Assembly: GCA_029260015.1 (NCBI GenBank)
Contig: JAJDEB010000036.1
Coordinates: 682,001-746,000 of the forward strand
DNA: 64,000 bases
Source: Phycisphaerae bacterium
GTDB taxonomy: Bacteria; Planctomycetota; Phycisphaerae; UBA1845
Reading direction: 5' to 3'
Under the pieces are notes generated by a model. The model had not been told where the DNA came from. It ran no database searches and saw only the letters and a list, made by a program, of their open reading frames with translations. Shown here piece by piece: positions 10,415 to 20,596 of this stretch. A program made the translations under genes and the position numbers. Each line of letters opens with the position of its first letter. The first letter of the stretch is position 1.

Positions 10415-10989
10415 GACGCCTCTCCACCTGAAAGCTCACTCGCAAGCCACGCTTTCACCATACGCCACCAGCGCGCTGCCTGCGTCCGTGAAATTCCCAA
10501 GACGTCGGCCGCCTCCTGCGAAGTCAATCCTCCAAAGAAACGCAGCTCGACAAGCCGCGCCTTCGGCTCGTCCAACTTGGCGAGTTTCTCCAAAGCGCCT
10601 TCAAGCTCAAGCACATCAAGCTGATCTTCGGATTGCTCCGTCACCACGTCAATCAATGTCCGCAATTCGGTGGGTTGGCGGCGTTTTGCCGCGTTACGAG
10701 CACGGGCGTGATCGACGAGGATCTGCCGCATCACTCGGGATGCCAGCATGAAGAAGTGCTGACGGTTCTGAATTGGACCGCCCGAGGCGTTTGCCAACTT
10801 GACGTACGCCTCATGAACCAACGCCGTTGGCTGCAAGGTGTGCCCGGCGTTCTGATCGCGAAAGCAAGCACCCGCGAGACGACGAAGCTCCTCGTAAACA
10901 CGCGGGAACAACACTTCTGCCGCCGCACGATCACCGGTCTTCAAATCCGCGAGCAGACGTGATATTTCTTGGCTGTGGTTCAAAGTCAA
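10411..10989 (-). CDS. ECF-type RNA polymerase sigma factor (pair 2)
   Basis: This is a sigma-70 ECF protein of about 190 residues. Region 2 shows LFPRVYEELRRLAGACF and HTLQPTALVHEAYVKLA. Region 4 shows FFGGLTSQEAADVLGISRTQ as the DNA-binding helix-turn-helix. The open frame has no ATG near its start. The candidates are TTG at 10989 or, better spaced from an AGG, TTG at 10983 (TTG AAC CAC). The stop overlaps the kinase start as ATGA. The gene is divergent from the giant secreted protein starting at 11205, with about 215 bases between them. Confidence 0.92.
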   Translation of the reverse strand: MTLNHSQEISRLLADLKTGDRAAAEVLFPRVYEELRRLAGACFRDQNAGHTLQPTALVHEAYVKLANASGGPIQNRQHFFMLASRVMRQILVDHARARNAAKRRQPTELRTLIDVVTEQSEDQLDVLELEGALEKLAKLDEPKARLVELRFFGGLTSQEAADVLGISRTQAARWWRMVKAWLASELSGGEAS

Positions 10990-11204
10990 CCTAACCGTAA
11001 GTCTTTTCCTGAAATCATGTTATCACCATTCCGCGGATTCATCTTTCGCTAAATGGAGCGCGCCGCTCAGGGATCTCGTTCTTTCCTGTGTGGGGCTGTT
11101 CGGGAGGTAAATCGCGCCGATGTCGGCTCATCCTCGCCTGCCCCAAGATAACGCACGCTACTACACATCGGTAGCGGTGGCGCAAGACCCAAGGGTAACC
11201 AGCC

Positions 11205-14200
11205 ATGAATCGAAGAGCCATGAGATTATCGGAACACGCCAGCAACTATTGTGCAAACTGCATCGTGTTTGGAATGTGCATAGTTGCACTGATGACCAAT
11301 ACGACGATGGCTGACCCTTGCGACGGCTGGGAGATTATAAACGAATTCTCCGAACCGGGGCGGGAGAGCGAGCACGCCATGAGCTATCACTCGCCCACGG
11401 GCAAGACGGTGATGTTTGGCGGTTTCGATGATTTTGCGATAGTCGACGAAACCTGGACATATGCAAACGGCGTCTGGACGCAAGCGTTCCCTTCGACTTC
11501 GCCGTCCGCACGCCGCGGTGTTGCGATGGTTCGGGAGGCCGGCTCGACCAATCTGATTCTCTTTGGTGGCGAAAACAGCAGCGGCGGAAAACTCGGTGAC
11601 ACTTGGTCATGGAACGGTTCGAGTTGGACGCAGCGATTTCCGCCAGCGTTCCCGGCGCCACCCGCTCCGCGAAGCCATGCGGCGCTTTCGAGTAAGGAGT
11701 TCGCAACCGGTTCGCGCACACTTTTGTTTGGCGGTTTCGGTGAAGATGGAACGGTACTCAACGACACACATCTCTGGGGTGCCAATGACACCTGGATCAA
11801 TCCATTCTCAATAGCCGTTCCGCCGGCGCGCGGTGCGGCAGCGATGGCCCTCGATGACGACCGCCATGCGACGGTGATGTTTGGCGGCGCGGACGAAAGT
11901 GGAAACGTATTTGGCGATACGTGGGAGTTTGACCATGTGGCATGGCAGTGGACCAAAATCACGACGGTTATCTCACCGCCCGCGCGGGCGTATCACGTTA
12001 TGGCATGGGACCCGCAGCGGCAACGAATCGTGATGTACGGAGGGTCGGCTGGCGATGTGGTTTATTCGGACGGTTGGGAATTCGATGGAATCAATTGGTC
12101 GCCGCTACCGGCGTCAGCCGTCGACGAATTTCCGGCAAGTTCAGGCGGTGGGATTGCGTACGACGAAGGCAACATCGACTTCGTGTTTTACGGCGGATCA
12201 AATGGTTCCAATCCGCAGCGCGTCACGTACACGCGCGACCTGACGGTGATCGATACCCCGGTCATTACGAATCATCCCGATCTGGTGATTCAACCGACCG
12301 ATGGTTCCGCACAATTCAGCGTGTCGGCGACGGGTACGGCGCTCGAATACCAATGGCGCAAAGACGGTTCCGCGCTGACCAATGGTAGCGGTATCTCGGG
12401 TGCAACCAGCAGCACGCTCAGCATCAACCTGATCGACGCGTCGGACTTTGGGTATTACGATGTCGTCGTCACCAGCGGTTGCGCTTCGGTCGTCAGCAAG
12501 TCAGCCGCACTGGTCAATTCGAGTTCGATTCGCGGCGATCATTTCAACCCGCCCAATCAATTTGAAGACACTCCAGACGACAGCTTTGATGACGCAAACG
12601 GTGACGGAATCGACGGCATGCGAATCGGGCCTGTCTTCGTTTCATCGACAAGTGGAAGCGATGCAAACCTCGGCACCATTGAATCCCCGATGCGCACGAT
12701 CGGCGCCGCGATCCTTGCGGCACAAGCACTCACGCCGGTGCGCGACGTGTACATCGCGGGCGGTGAATACCCAGAAACCATCACGCTTGCTTCGGGCGTC
12801 GATCTGTACGGCGGGTTCGACCAAGCAAATGGTTGGGTACGCTCGTCCGCGGCATCATCGCGACCAGTGATCCTCGGCGGGACGGTGGCAGTCTGGGCAT
12901 CCAACTTAACCCTGCTGACCAGAATCGATCGATTGGAAATCCGGTCGGCTGACAATTACACGCCCGGTCGACACACCATCGGACTTCTTGCACTTAACAA
13001 CACGGTTGACCTACAAGTGACGAATTGTGTCATTAAATCAGGCGATAACATCGTACAAGGCAGGACGGGAAACCGAGGAGCCAATACAACCGGATCGGGT
13101 TCAAACGGAGGCAATGGCGGAAACGGTGCGTGCGACGATCTGATCGCCGGCGGAACTGGCGGATCGCCCGGATCCGGCGGATCGGGCGCGACATCCGGTT
13201 ATCACGGTGGCAATGGTGGTCGCGGGGGTACGTTTGAACAGTCGTTTGGATTTGACGGTCAAGACGGACATCGCAATTCATCCGACGTAACGCCCGGCGG
13301 TGCTGGCGGTTCGCGCTGTAGCGTGGGCAACCCCGGATCGGACGGATGGGATGGCGCGAAAGGCGTGATCGGTTCGTCCGGTTCAGGTGCGACCGGTTTC
13401 TTCGGTGTTGGTGGGACCGGAGGCAACGGCATCACGGGTGACGGAGGTGGCGGTGGTGGCGGTGGCGGTGGACAAGTCAACAACGCGATTGTTGGCGGAT
13501 GTCAATGTATCGCCTGTACGGGTGGATCAGGCAACGGTGGCGGCGGTGGTGGAGGCGGCGGACCGGGTGGCAGTGGCGGTAAGGGTGGTCGATCGGGCGG
13601 CGCATCGATTGGTATGTTCATCCGCAACGCGACGGTTAGCGCCACCGATAGCACGATTACTTCTGGCGACGGTGCGCAAGGCGGAAATGGTGGCCTGGGT
13701 GGCAACGGCGGTGACGGTGGCCTGGGTGGATTTGGTGCGACCACTTGCCTGTCCGAAGTTGGCCGAGGTGGAAACGGTGGCGACGGTGGTGACGGCGGAC
13801 AAGGTGGTGTCGGTGGTGGCGGTCGAGGGGGGCACTCGATTGGCGTGCTGATTGAACCGGGTGGCGTGTATACGCCCAGTTCGACAACGATCAACTTCGG
13901 CAACGCAGGCACTGGCGGAACAGGTGGCGGAATCGGGTCAGCCGGTCAGGCGTCAGCGACGCATACGGTTGGTTCCGGGCTGACTGAATATGGCAACGAC
14001 GCGCCGTTGACTTCGGCGTACGCATTGATCTTCACAGATCAAGACTCGCCAGCCACACCGGTCGATCCCATCATTGCCGATGCAGACCCGTCCGACACTT
14101 ACGAGTTTTTCATCTCAGAAGACGCAGCCAACGGAACCGCCAGCGTGGTTGGCGACCAGTTGGGTTACACACCCGACCCGGGTTTCGTCGGACTGGATTC

Positions 14201-16145
14201 ATTTCGATTCATTGCATCGCAGGTCGGTGGAGACGGGTATGTCTACGAAGGGGTCGCGGTTGTCGTCGTGCAACCTGATCCCTCGCCCGTCGCTACCAAC
14301 AATAGCCCCCTCTGCCCTGGCGACGACTTGCAGCTCAGCGTCACGGAGTACACCAACGCGAGCTACTACTGGTTCGGCCCGCAAGGCGTCTTCGCTGCCG
14401 GACGCGAACCGACGGTTACTGACTTTCCGTTGGGTGGCGGCGGAACATACGTTGCGCTGATTTACGTGAATGGTTTGTTCGTGACGGCAGAGACGACCGT
14501 GGTCGAATTGCCGAGCCCTGTCATCACGCAGCACCCCCAAAGTCAAACAGTAACGGGCGGTTCGATGGTAACGCTGTCCGTTGCAACGAGCGCCGCAAAC
14601 CCAACATACCAGTGGCGCAAGGATGGCGTACCACTTGCAGATGATGCGACCTACTCCGGTACGCAAACGAGCATGCTTACCATCGATGCCGTCGCGGTCG
14701 CTCAAACCGGGCAATACGATGTCGTCGTTACCGATGGCTGTTCGATCGCAAGTGACCCGGCAACCATTTCGCTGAACAACGAATGTTCGACGATGCAGTC
14801 GCGGCTTTACGTCGACGTCAACAACGCGTCGGGGATTTGCGGTGGCAGTTGGGACGATGCATTCGCCGATATTCAAACCGCATTGAACCAAGCAACCACC
14901 AACGGTTTCATCGAGGAAATCTGGGTGGCGAAGGGAACGTATTCACCCGGTGGCGATCCGTTCAGTTCGTTCAATCTGATTAACGGTGTCGAACTGGTCG
15001 GCGGATTCTGCGGCGGTGAAGTCGATGTATCGCAGCGCGATCTCGTAACGAATGAAACCATCCTGACTGGCAACAACACGAGCTTCCATGTGGTTTGGGT
15101 GGGATCGGGTTCGCCAACGCTTGACGGCTTCACCGTGACAGCCGGCGCTGCAACCGATACGTTCGGTGACGATGGACTGGGTGGAGGATTGTTTATCAAC
15201 AACGGCACGCCGGTTATCCAAAACTGTCGATTCACCAACAACAACTCGGTCAGTGGCGGCGGTGCTGTTCGCGCTCGCCATTCAAGTCCTGCATTCACGC
15301 GATTTATCAATTGTACATTTGAAGACAACGCGACCAGTCAGGACTTCCCGGGCGGTGCGATGCGAATCCTGACTGGACGAACCCTCCTGGATCGCTGCAC
15401 TTTCAAAGGCAACAGCGCAGCCGCCGGCGGGGCGATCTGGCAACAGTCGAATCAAGTTGTCGTGGTCAACAGTGTGTTTGTCGGAAACCAGGCATTCGGA
15501 AATAGCGGTGGCAGCGCCATTGCTTCGCGAGGTACTTTGTACGTTATCAACTGCACCTTGACACAGAACGTCAACGACGGTCCTGGAAACGGTGCGCTGG
15601 CATCGATCAACGGAGGAATGATGGACGTTTATAACTCGATCGTCTGGGACAATGGCAGCACATTCAACGAAGGGGATCAGATTTGGGAATCGGGCGGTTT
15701 CGTCACCGTGAGGAATTCGGTCGTCTCCGGGCTGTCAAACTATTTCGGAAACGAAAACACCGACGCGGATCCGATGTTTGTGGATTCGCCAACCGATCTG
15801 CACATCGCGTCAAGCTCTGCCTCGGTTAATACGGGTAACAATGCGGATTTGAATCTCGTCGGCAACTTTGGATCGTACGACGTCAACAGCGATCGCGACG
15901 GTGCGGCGAGGATCGAAAGCACTGCCGTAGACCGCGGCGCCTACGAATACAGATCGCCGATGGAACTCGATTGCGATGGTGATTTCGACGTCGATCTACG
16001 CGACTTCCGCAACTTTGAAGAATGCCTGTCCGGTATCGGTGGCGGATTAGCCGCCGGGTGCGATTGCTTCGACTTGGATTCAGACGGCGACGTCACGCTG
16101 GCAGATTTCGCAAAGCTCCAAGTGCGTTTCACGGGAGCGAATTAG
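11205..16145 (+). CDS. Giant secreted protein: kelch-like, Ig-like, glycine-rich and beta-helix segments, dockerin-like tail
   Basis: This 1646-residue protein has an N-terminal signal (hydrophobic IVFGMCIVALMTNTTMA, residues about 20-36). At about 50-340 there are kelch-like repeats (KTVMFGGFDD, NLILFGGENS, ATVMFGGADE). An immunoglobulin-like repeat follows (YQWRKDGSALTNG, FGYYDVVVTSGC), then a parallel beta-helix beginning (YIAGGEYPETITLASGVDLY). At about 620-930 there is a very glycine-rich tract of GGxGG units. A cadherin-like stretch comes next, then a second Ig-like unit almost identical in pattern (YQWRKDGVPLADD, GQYDVVVTDGC), and a second beta-helix with DUF1565-like features. The C-terminus is dockerin-like (DCDGDFDVDLRDFRNF and DLDSDGDVTLADFAKL). 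It is probably cell-surface or secreted, and is divergent from sigma-kinase pair 2. Confidence 0.9.
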   Translation: MNRRAMRLSEHASNYCANCIVFGMCIVALMTNTTMADPCDGWEIINEFSEPGRESEHAMSYHSPTGKTVMFGGFDDFAIVDETWTYANGVWTQAFPSTSPSARRGVAMVREAGSTNLILFGGENSSGGKLGDTWSWNGSSWTQRFPPAFPAPPAPRSHAALSSKEFATGSRTLLFGGFGEDGTVLNDTHLWGANDTWINPFSIAVPPARGAAAMALDDDRHATVMFGGADESGNVFGDTWEFDHVAWQWTKITTVISPPARAYHVMAWDPQRQRIVMYGGSAGDVVYSDGWEFDGINWSPLPASAVDEFPASSGGGIAYDEGNIDFVFYGGSNGSNPQRVTYTRDLTVIDTPVITNHPDLVIQPTDGSAQFSVSATGTALEYQWRKDGSALTNGSGISGATSSTLSINLIDASDFGYYDVVVTSGCASVVSKSAALVNSSSIRGDHFNPPNQFEDTPDDSFDDANGDGIDGMRIGPVFVSSTSGSDANLGTIESPMRTIGAAILAAQALTPVRDVYIAGGEYPETITLASGVDLYGGFDQANGWVRSSAASSRPVILGGTVAVWASNLTLLTRIDRLEIRSADNYTPGRHTIGLLALNNTVDLQVTNCVIKSGDNIVQGRTGNRGANTTGSGSNGGNGGNGACDDLIAGGTGGSPGSGGSGATSGYHGGNGGRGGTFEQSFGFDGQDGHRNSSDVTPGGAGGSRCSVGNPGSDGWDGAKGVIGSSGSGATGFFGVGGTGGNGITGDGGGGGGGGGGQVNNAIVGGCQCIACTGGSGNGGGGGGGGGPGGSGGKGGRSGGASIGMFIRNATVSATDSTITSGDGAQGGNGGLGGNGGDGGLGGFGATTCLSEVGRGGNGGDGGDGGQGGVGGGGRGGHSIGVLIEPGGVYTPSSTTINFGNAGTGGTGGGIGSAGQASATHTVGSGLTEYGNDAPLTSAYALIFTDQDSPATPVDPIIADADPSDTYEFFISEDAANGTASVVGDQLGYTPDPGFVGLDSFRFIASQVGGDGYVYEGVAVVVVQPDPSPVATNNSPLCPGDDLQLSVTEYTNASYYWFGPQGVFAAGREPTVTDFPLGGGGTYVALIYVNGLFVTAETTVVELPSPVITQHPQSQTVTGGSMVTLSVATSAANPTYQWRKDGVPLADDATYSGTQTSMLTIDAVAVAQTGQYDVVVTDGCSIASDPATISLNNECSTMQSRLYVDVNNASGICGGSWDDAFADIQTALNQATTNGFIEEIWVAKGTYSPGGDPFSSFNLINGVELVGGFCGGEVDVSQRDLVTNETILTGNNTSFHVVWVGSGSPTLDGFTVTAGAATDTFGDDGLGGGLFINNGTPVIQNCRFTNNNSVSGGGAVRARHSSPAFTRFINCTFEDNATSQDFPGGAMRILTGRTLLDRCTFKGNSAAAGGAIWQQSNQVVVVNSVFVGNQAFGNSGGSAIASRGTLYVINCTLTQNVNDGPGNGALASINGGMMDVYNSIVWDNGSTFNEGDQIWESGGFVTVRNSVVSGLSNYFGNENTDADPMFVDSPTDLHIASSSASVNTGNNADLNLVGNFGSYDVNSDRDGAARIESTAVDRGAYEYRSPMELDCDGDFDVDLRDFRNFEECLSGIGGGLAAGCDCFDLDSDGDVTLADFAKLQVRFTGAN

Positions 16146-16213
16146 CCTTCACTATTGGGGGCTTAAATAGTTCTTGAGAAATGCATCGGCGGGCATCAAG
16201 AGATTGCTATCGG

Positions 16214-19200
16214 TCACGGGCAAATCGGTGCCGCGCTGGTTGAGGTTGCTCCGAACAACAGCGCAAAGCTACTGAAGTCGCGCAAGTCGATACTGCCATC
16301 GCCGTTGAGATCCGCACAGGCGCATGCCGTGGACGCACCTACCGACGAACCCATGCAGGCTTCAAATGGCACGAAATCGAGCAGGTTTACCGGCCCGGCA
16401 CTGCCGTCTAGATCGCCACAGGTGAACGGGCATCGGCTATTGACGCTGACGATAAACTGCTCCGTTTCCGGATTGATCGCAACCATGTCGTCGCGTCCGT
16501 CACCGTTGAGATCGGCGAAGACGATCATCGGATCGGCCGTGGCGCCCCCATTGGTGCCGGCGTTGCCGAGCAGCGATCGCGCTGTTGCTTGACCATCGGT
16601 GAGAGTCAACGCCGCGTTTCTCAGATCGTCGGATGCAAGTCCTTGTCGCTCGCGAAGTTCCTCAAGACTGATGATGCTGTTCTGCGGAACGCCCGCGACG
16701 AATCCCTGGTGATTTCCGAACGCGTTGACGCCCAAGTTGGTGACGATTACGAAGACCGGGTTCCCTGACGGGTCGAACGCGCTCCAAACGATGTCGTCCA
16801 AAGCGTCGCCGCCACCGGGCGTATCGTTGACGTCATCCAACTCCACCTTCATGCACTTGAAGCCGGTGAGATCGCTAAACGGAAGTTCGATCCTGAACGC
16901 GGACAGGAGGTTGTCGACGGTCTCGTTGAAATTCCGCGATTCGACATGAATGGTCTTTCCGTCTTGAGAAAGGCTCACTTGATCCGTGGGTCCTGCGCCC
17001 CTGAGGTTACCGACGATGCGAGTCGTCTTGAACTGAGCGTCGATGTCGTCGCTCGGCGGATTGCCCGGGGGGGCGATCAACTGACTCACCGGACCGAACA
17101 CTTGGGACAGATTGAAGGGCGCGCCATCCTGGAAGAAGCCGATCGTCTGATCAGACGTGAACGCTACCACATTGGTCGGCCCCGGGGGCGGGGTCACGAA
17201 GTTGGCGAAAGCGATGCCTTCTATCGGCTGTCCCGCCTCCTCCTGCACCTCGACGGGCGGCTTGGGGTCGAGTCCTTGCCACGCGTTGCCGGCGTCGAGC
17301 CCGAGGTTCTCGAACTGCTGAATCTGCTTTACCCCATTGCCCGCATTGAGAAGGGCGATCACGTCGGGCTTGCCGTCGCCGTTCATGTCCTTGGCCTGCA
17401 AGCTGCCCGAACCACCGACAAACGGGTGGTCGAAGTTGAGGCGCAGCGTGCTTCCGCCACCACTGGGATTGACGACCAGGGTGAAGACATTGAAGCCGGT
17501 TTGGTGCTCAACTTTGAACAGATCCAACTTTCCGTCACAGTCGAAGTCCGCCCGATTCAACGCTCGGACGACGGTGTCTGGCAGCGCTATGCACTCCTCT
17601 TGCGGGAACTGAAGCCCGAAGCCGTTCGTGGCGGCCAGCGCCTTGGTCACGCTGTCGGTGGCGTTGGGTCCGCGTTGGACGAGCGTGATGTCGTCCCGAC
17701 CGTCACCATTGACGTCCGCCGCGATGGCCTCTTGCGGAACGCCGATGCCCGGAAAAGTCAGAGCTTGGGTACCGCGGAAGGTGGGCTGGTTGCGAAGTGC
17801 TTCGTCAACAATGTCGTTAATTCCGTTGCCGTCGAGATCTTGGAACACCTCGCAACTGTCAATGACCGTGTCGGAGTTTTGATCCAGCGCGTTGTCCACT
17901 GCGATCTCGTCGACATCGGCGATTGCGTTTTGGTTACAGTCACGTTGGACGATGAGCGAGACCGTGTCTGCCGGTACGAACCCTGACGGGTCGATCCCGA
18001 ACTCGAGTCCCCGAATCGTCAAGACCGCTTCTCCCTGCGGATCGGATCCTTGGGCCAGCCCATCGAATAGGGGCGTGAACTGAACCGTCAGAGTCACACT
18101 TCCGCCGGGCGGTATAAGTCCGGTCGAGGGAGACTGACTGACGTCGAACAAATCAAACTCGACACCGTTCAGAAATGTTCGGACTTCCCAATTCTTCTTG
18201 GCAATCGTGCTGGCGAAGAAGGGATAGGTCTTGGTTTCGGTCGTTGAGGTATTTCTGAAAATCACATCCAGAGAGACGGGGGCGCCCTGTTCCAGAACTC
18301 GGACGGTTTGCGCCGACGACGGACTCCGCTCGAGAATGCCGTCACCCTTGAGCGCGCCGTTGTTGTCGATGAGCATGTCGAGAGAGAAGGGCCTGTGTTC
18401 CAGCGGGAACCACTCGCCGCTGGCAGAAGTTGGAGACTCGAGTTGGAAGTAGGCGATCCCCGGTGCTGTATTGTTAAGCCCAATATCCACATCTCCCGCC
18501 TTCCCAAAGAATCCGGTGACGTACACTCGGTTGAATTGATCATCGTAGAGCATCGCATTGATGCGGCCGGGTATTTGGGTCCCGGATGAAACGCCCGAAG
18601 CGGTGACATCCGCGAGCGCCGACCAGGTGCGCGACGCATGATCCCACCGCGCGATCGAATTAACGGTGAGACTTTCGGCGCTTCTAAACTGGCCACCGAC
18701 AAACAACACATCCTTGAACGATATATCCACCAAGGCCGACACCTTAACGTCAAACAGTCCGGGGAACCCCGGCGGACCGCCGGAAACGCCCTCGCCGGCC
18801 ATGCTCGAATCGTCGAGCGGCTCGAGTGCGCCCGCCCCGTTTATGAAAGCAATGTTTGTCGCTGGAACCGTTGTGCCACACGCAATGCCGGTGAATTGCC
18901 CACCGACAAATGTCTCCGGGAAGAACCTCTCGATGGCGGCAATATGGGGATTGGACACGCCACTCACCCCGAATACGCACTGCGGTCCGACCAGTGGACA
19001 CGGTGGCAGAACAGTTCCGTCGTTTTCGATATTTGCCATGTGGGCGACAGCGCTTCCTCCGATAAAGTCGGTACAGGGAAGCGGTCCGAAGATTCTCTCC
19101 TGAAAACCTCCGGCAACAAACAAACTGCCAATGGGATTGGTGAAAACGGATCGCAAACCTACGCTGTTCTGGGTCGCCGTTTCAAGACCAGGTTTTCCCA

Positions 19201-19789
19201 ACTCAATGAAATTATCACCGATGTTCGGCAAAACCACAGGTTCAAAAGAAGAGTCGCTGAAGTTCCAGTACGCGATGCCAAAGGAGTCCTGTCCATCCGC
19301 TTGGCGAAAGCTCCCAACCACCACTACTTCGTTCCCACTGAAATCGATGTCATGAATGCCGCCAACGCCTCCTGTAAGCATACCTAGCGCCTCCCAGGTT
19401 TCGGTGGATGTGTCGTACCGGGCAAAGTTTGTGATCGGCGTTAGGCCACTTTCGGTGTGAACGTTGTTGAACACGCCGCCCGCGTAGATGAACCGCTTTT
19501 GCGGCCCAGCAGCCATCGCAGTGACCTCACCGAATGGAGCATTACCGGAAACCAGTCCCCCACCCGGAAGCGCCTCCCATCGCAACGCTGTCGGATCCCA
19601 CCTGGCGATGTTGGATGCTGTAATGGTGGCGTTGGAGAATTGAAACCCCCCGAAATTACCGCCAACGTAGACTCGCCCGCGGGAATCCATCGCCATGGCC
19701 TGCCCGAAATCGCCCGAGTCAGCCGAAACTGGTGTGAATTCCCCTGAAACGAGCATCAACAAAATGGATAGATAAACATGAAATCGCAT
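16214..19789 (-). CDS. Secreted beta-propeller / FG-GAP protein with dockerin-like C-terminus
   Basis: This exported protein of about 1191 residues has the signal MRFHVYLSILLMLVSGEF, cleaved near PVSA. The N-terminal half has propeller-like repeats (MDSRGRVYVGGNFGG, RFIYAGGVFNNV, VLFVGGQFRSAE). The middle has a lone DCNQNAIADVDEIAVDN motif and FG-GAP units (ADVNGDGRDDITLV, DMNGDGKPDVIALL, ADLNGDGRDDMVAI). The end carries a dockerin-like pair (GDLDGSAGPVNLLDF and ADLNGDGSIDLRDFSSF). I chose the ATG at 19789. The two upstream ATGs (19801, 19798) directly abut the AAAGG ribosome-binding site, and the signal peptide fits best from 19789. It is divergent from sigma-kinase pair 3, with about 237 bases between the starts. 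Confidence 0.9.
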   Translation of the reverse strand: MRFHVYLSILLMLVSGEFTPVSADSGDFGQAMAMDSRGRVYVGGNFGGFQFSNATITASNIARWDPTALRWEALPGGGLVSGNAPFGEVTAMAAGPQKRFIYAGGVFNNVHTESGLTPITNFARYDTSTETWEALGMLTGGVGGIHDIDFSGNEVVVVGSFRQADGQDSFGIAYWNFSDSSFEPVVLPNIGDNFIELGKPGLETATQNSVGLRSVFTNPIGSLFVAGGFQERIFGPLPCTDFIGGSAVAHMANIENDGTVLPPCPLVGPQCVFGVSGVSNPHIAAIERFFPETFVGGQFTGIACGTTVPATNIAFINGAGALEPLDDSSMAGEGVSGGPPGFPGLFDVKVSALVDISFKDVLFVGGQFRSAESLTVNSIARWDHASRTWSALADVTASGVSSGTQIPGRINAMLYDDQFNRVYVTGFFGKAGDVDIGLNNTAPGIAYFQLESPTSASGEWFPLEHRPFSLDMLIDNNGALKGDGILERSPSSAQTVRVLEQGAPVSLDVIFRNTSTTETKTYPFFASTIAKKNWEVRTFLNGVEFDLFDVSQSPSTGLIPPGGSVTLTVQFTPLFDGLAQGSDPQGEAVLTIRGLEFGIDPSGFVPADTVSLIVQRDCNQNAIADVDEIAVDNALDQNSDTVIDSCEVFQDLDGNGINDIVDEALRNQPTFRGTQALTFPGIGVPQEAIAADVNGDGRDDITLVQRGPNATDSVTKALAATNGFGLQFPQEECIALPDTVVRALNRADFDCDGKLDLFKVEHQTGFNVFTLVVNPSGGGSTLRLNFDHPFVGGSGSLQAKDMNGDGKPDVIALLNAGNGVKQIQQFENLGLDAGNAWQGLDPKPPVEVQEEAGQPIEGIAFANFVTPPPGPTNVVAFTSDQTIGFFQDGAPFNLSQVFGPVSQLIAPPGNPPSDDIDAQFKTTRIVGNLRGAGPTDQVSLSQDGKTIHVESRNFNETVDNLLSAFRIELPFSDLTGFKCMKVELDDVNDTPGGGDALDDIVWSAFDPSGNPVFVIVTNLGVNAFGNHQGFVAGVPQNSIISLEELRERQGLASDDLRNAALTLTDGQATARSLLGNAGTNGGATADPMIVFADLNGDGRDDMVAINPETEQFIVSVNSRCPFTCGDLDGSAGPVNLLDFVPFEACMGSSVGASTACACADLNGDGSIDLRDFSSFALLFGATSTSAAPICP

Positions 19790-20026
19790 TGCAGTCATCA
19801 TCCTTTGAGATCCGAGTAACCCGGCAGACGTAATCCGCCGTCCCCGACTTCGGGACTCCGTATGCAGAAGCGACAGTCAGTGGTTCCGCGGCTCAGGAAA
19901 TCTTTCAATGGCCGAAAAATATGACGGTGATGGGTTTTCTCGGACCTCGCGCGGTCAGATTTCGCGGGCGTGTGGGTTGCGTATAACATTGGCGTATCCG
20001 ATGAGGTCTGTGAGAGGAACCGCCCG

Positions 20027-20596
20027 ATGCAAGACATCTCGATTGATGAACTGCTGGAACAAGCGCGAACCGGTGATCACGCATCCACGGAAAAGCTGAT
20101 CGCTGAGTTGCATAAGGAAATGCGCCAAATGGCGAGTGCCATGATGCGTAAGGAACGAGATGGGCATACCCTGCAAACGACAGCACTGCTCAATGAAGTC
20201 TACCTGCGACTCGTGAAAATTCCTGATGCCGACTGGCAGGTCAAGGAGCATTTCTTCGCTGCGGCGGCGACGGCGATGCGCCGGATCCTCGTCGAACACG
20301 CTCGAGCCCGTACACGCAAGAAACGCGGAGGAGGTTGGGAACGAATTCCGCTCGACGGCATCGCCATAGAAAAACCTGAGCCGATCTTTGAGCTTTTGGC
20401 GCTAGATGAAGCGATGAACAAGCTCGAACAACTCGATGCACCCAAAGTTCGCCTTGTCGAGCTTCGCTACCACGCCGGGCTGACGATTGAGGAGACCGCA
20501 GAAGTACTCGGTGTTTCACCATCCACCGTGAAGCGAGAATGGCAACTTGCCAAGGCGTGGTTATTCAGAGAACTTCAGGCAGGAAGCGAAGCATGA
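20027..20596 (+). CDS. ECF-type RNA polymerase sigma factor (pair 3)
   Basis: This is a 189-residue sigma-70 ECF protein. Region 2 carries LIAELHKEMRQMASAMM and HTLQTTALLNEVYLRL. Region 4 carries HAGLTIEETAEVLGVSPSTV. The start at ATG 20027 is supported by GAGAGGAA eight bases upstream. A longer frame begins at 19970 but its extra N-terminus does not resemble the family. The stop overlaps the kinase start as ATGA (20593-20596). It is divergent from the secreted propeller protein at 16214-19789. Confidence 0.93.
   Translation: MQDISIDELLEQARTGDHASTEKLIAELHKEMRQMASAMMRKERDGHTLQTTALLNEVYLRLVKIPDADWQVKEHFFAAAATAMRRILVEHARARTRKKRGGGWERIPLDGIAIEKPEPIFELLALDEAMNKLEQLDAPKVRLVELRYHAGLTIEETAEVLGVSPSTVKREWQLAKAWLFRELQAGSEA

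Noticed and set aside
13502-13912. 136-codon proline-rich minus frame
   Set aside because: It is the complement of the GGxGG tract in the 1646-residue protein.
16946-17986. 346-codon plus-strand open frame
   Set aside because: It is antisense to the FG-GAP region of the well-supported gene 16214-19789. It has no signal, no motifs and no ribosome-binding site.
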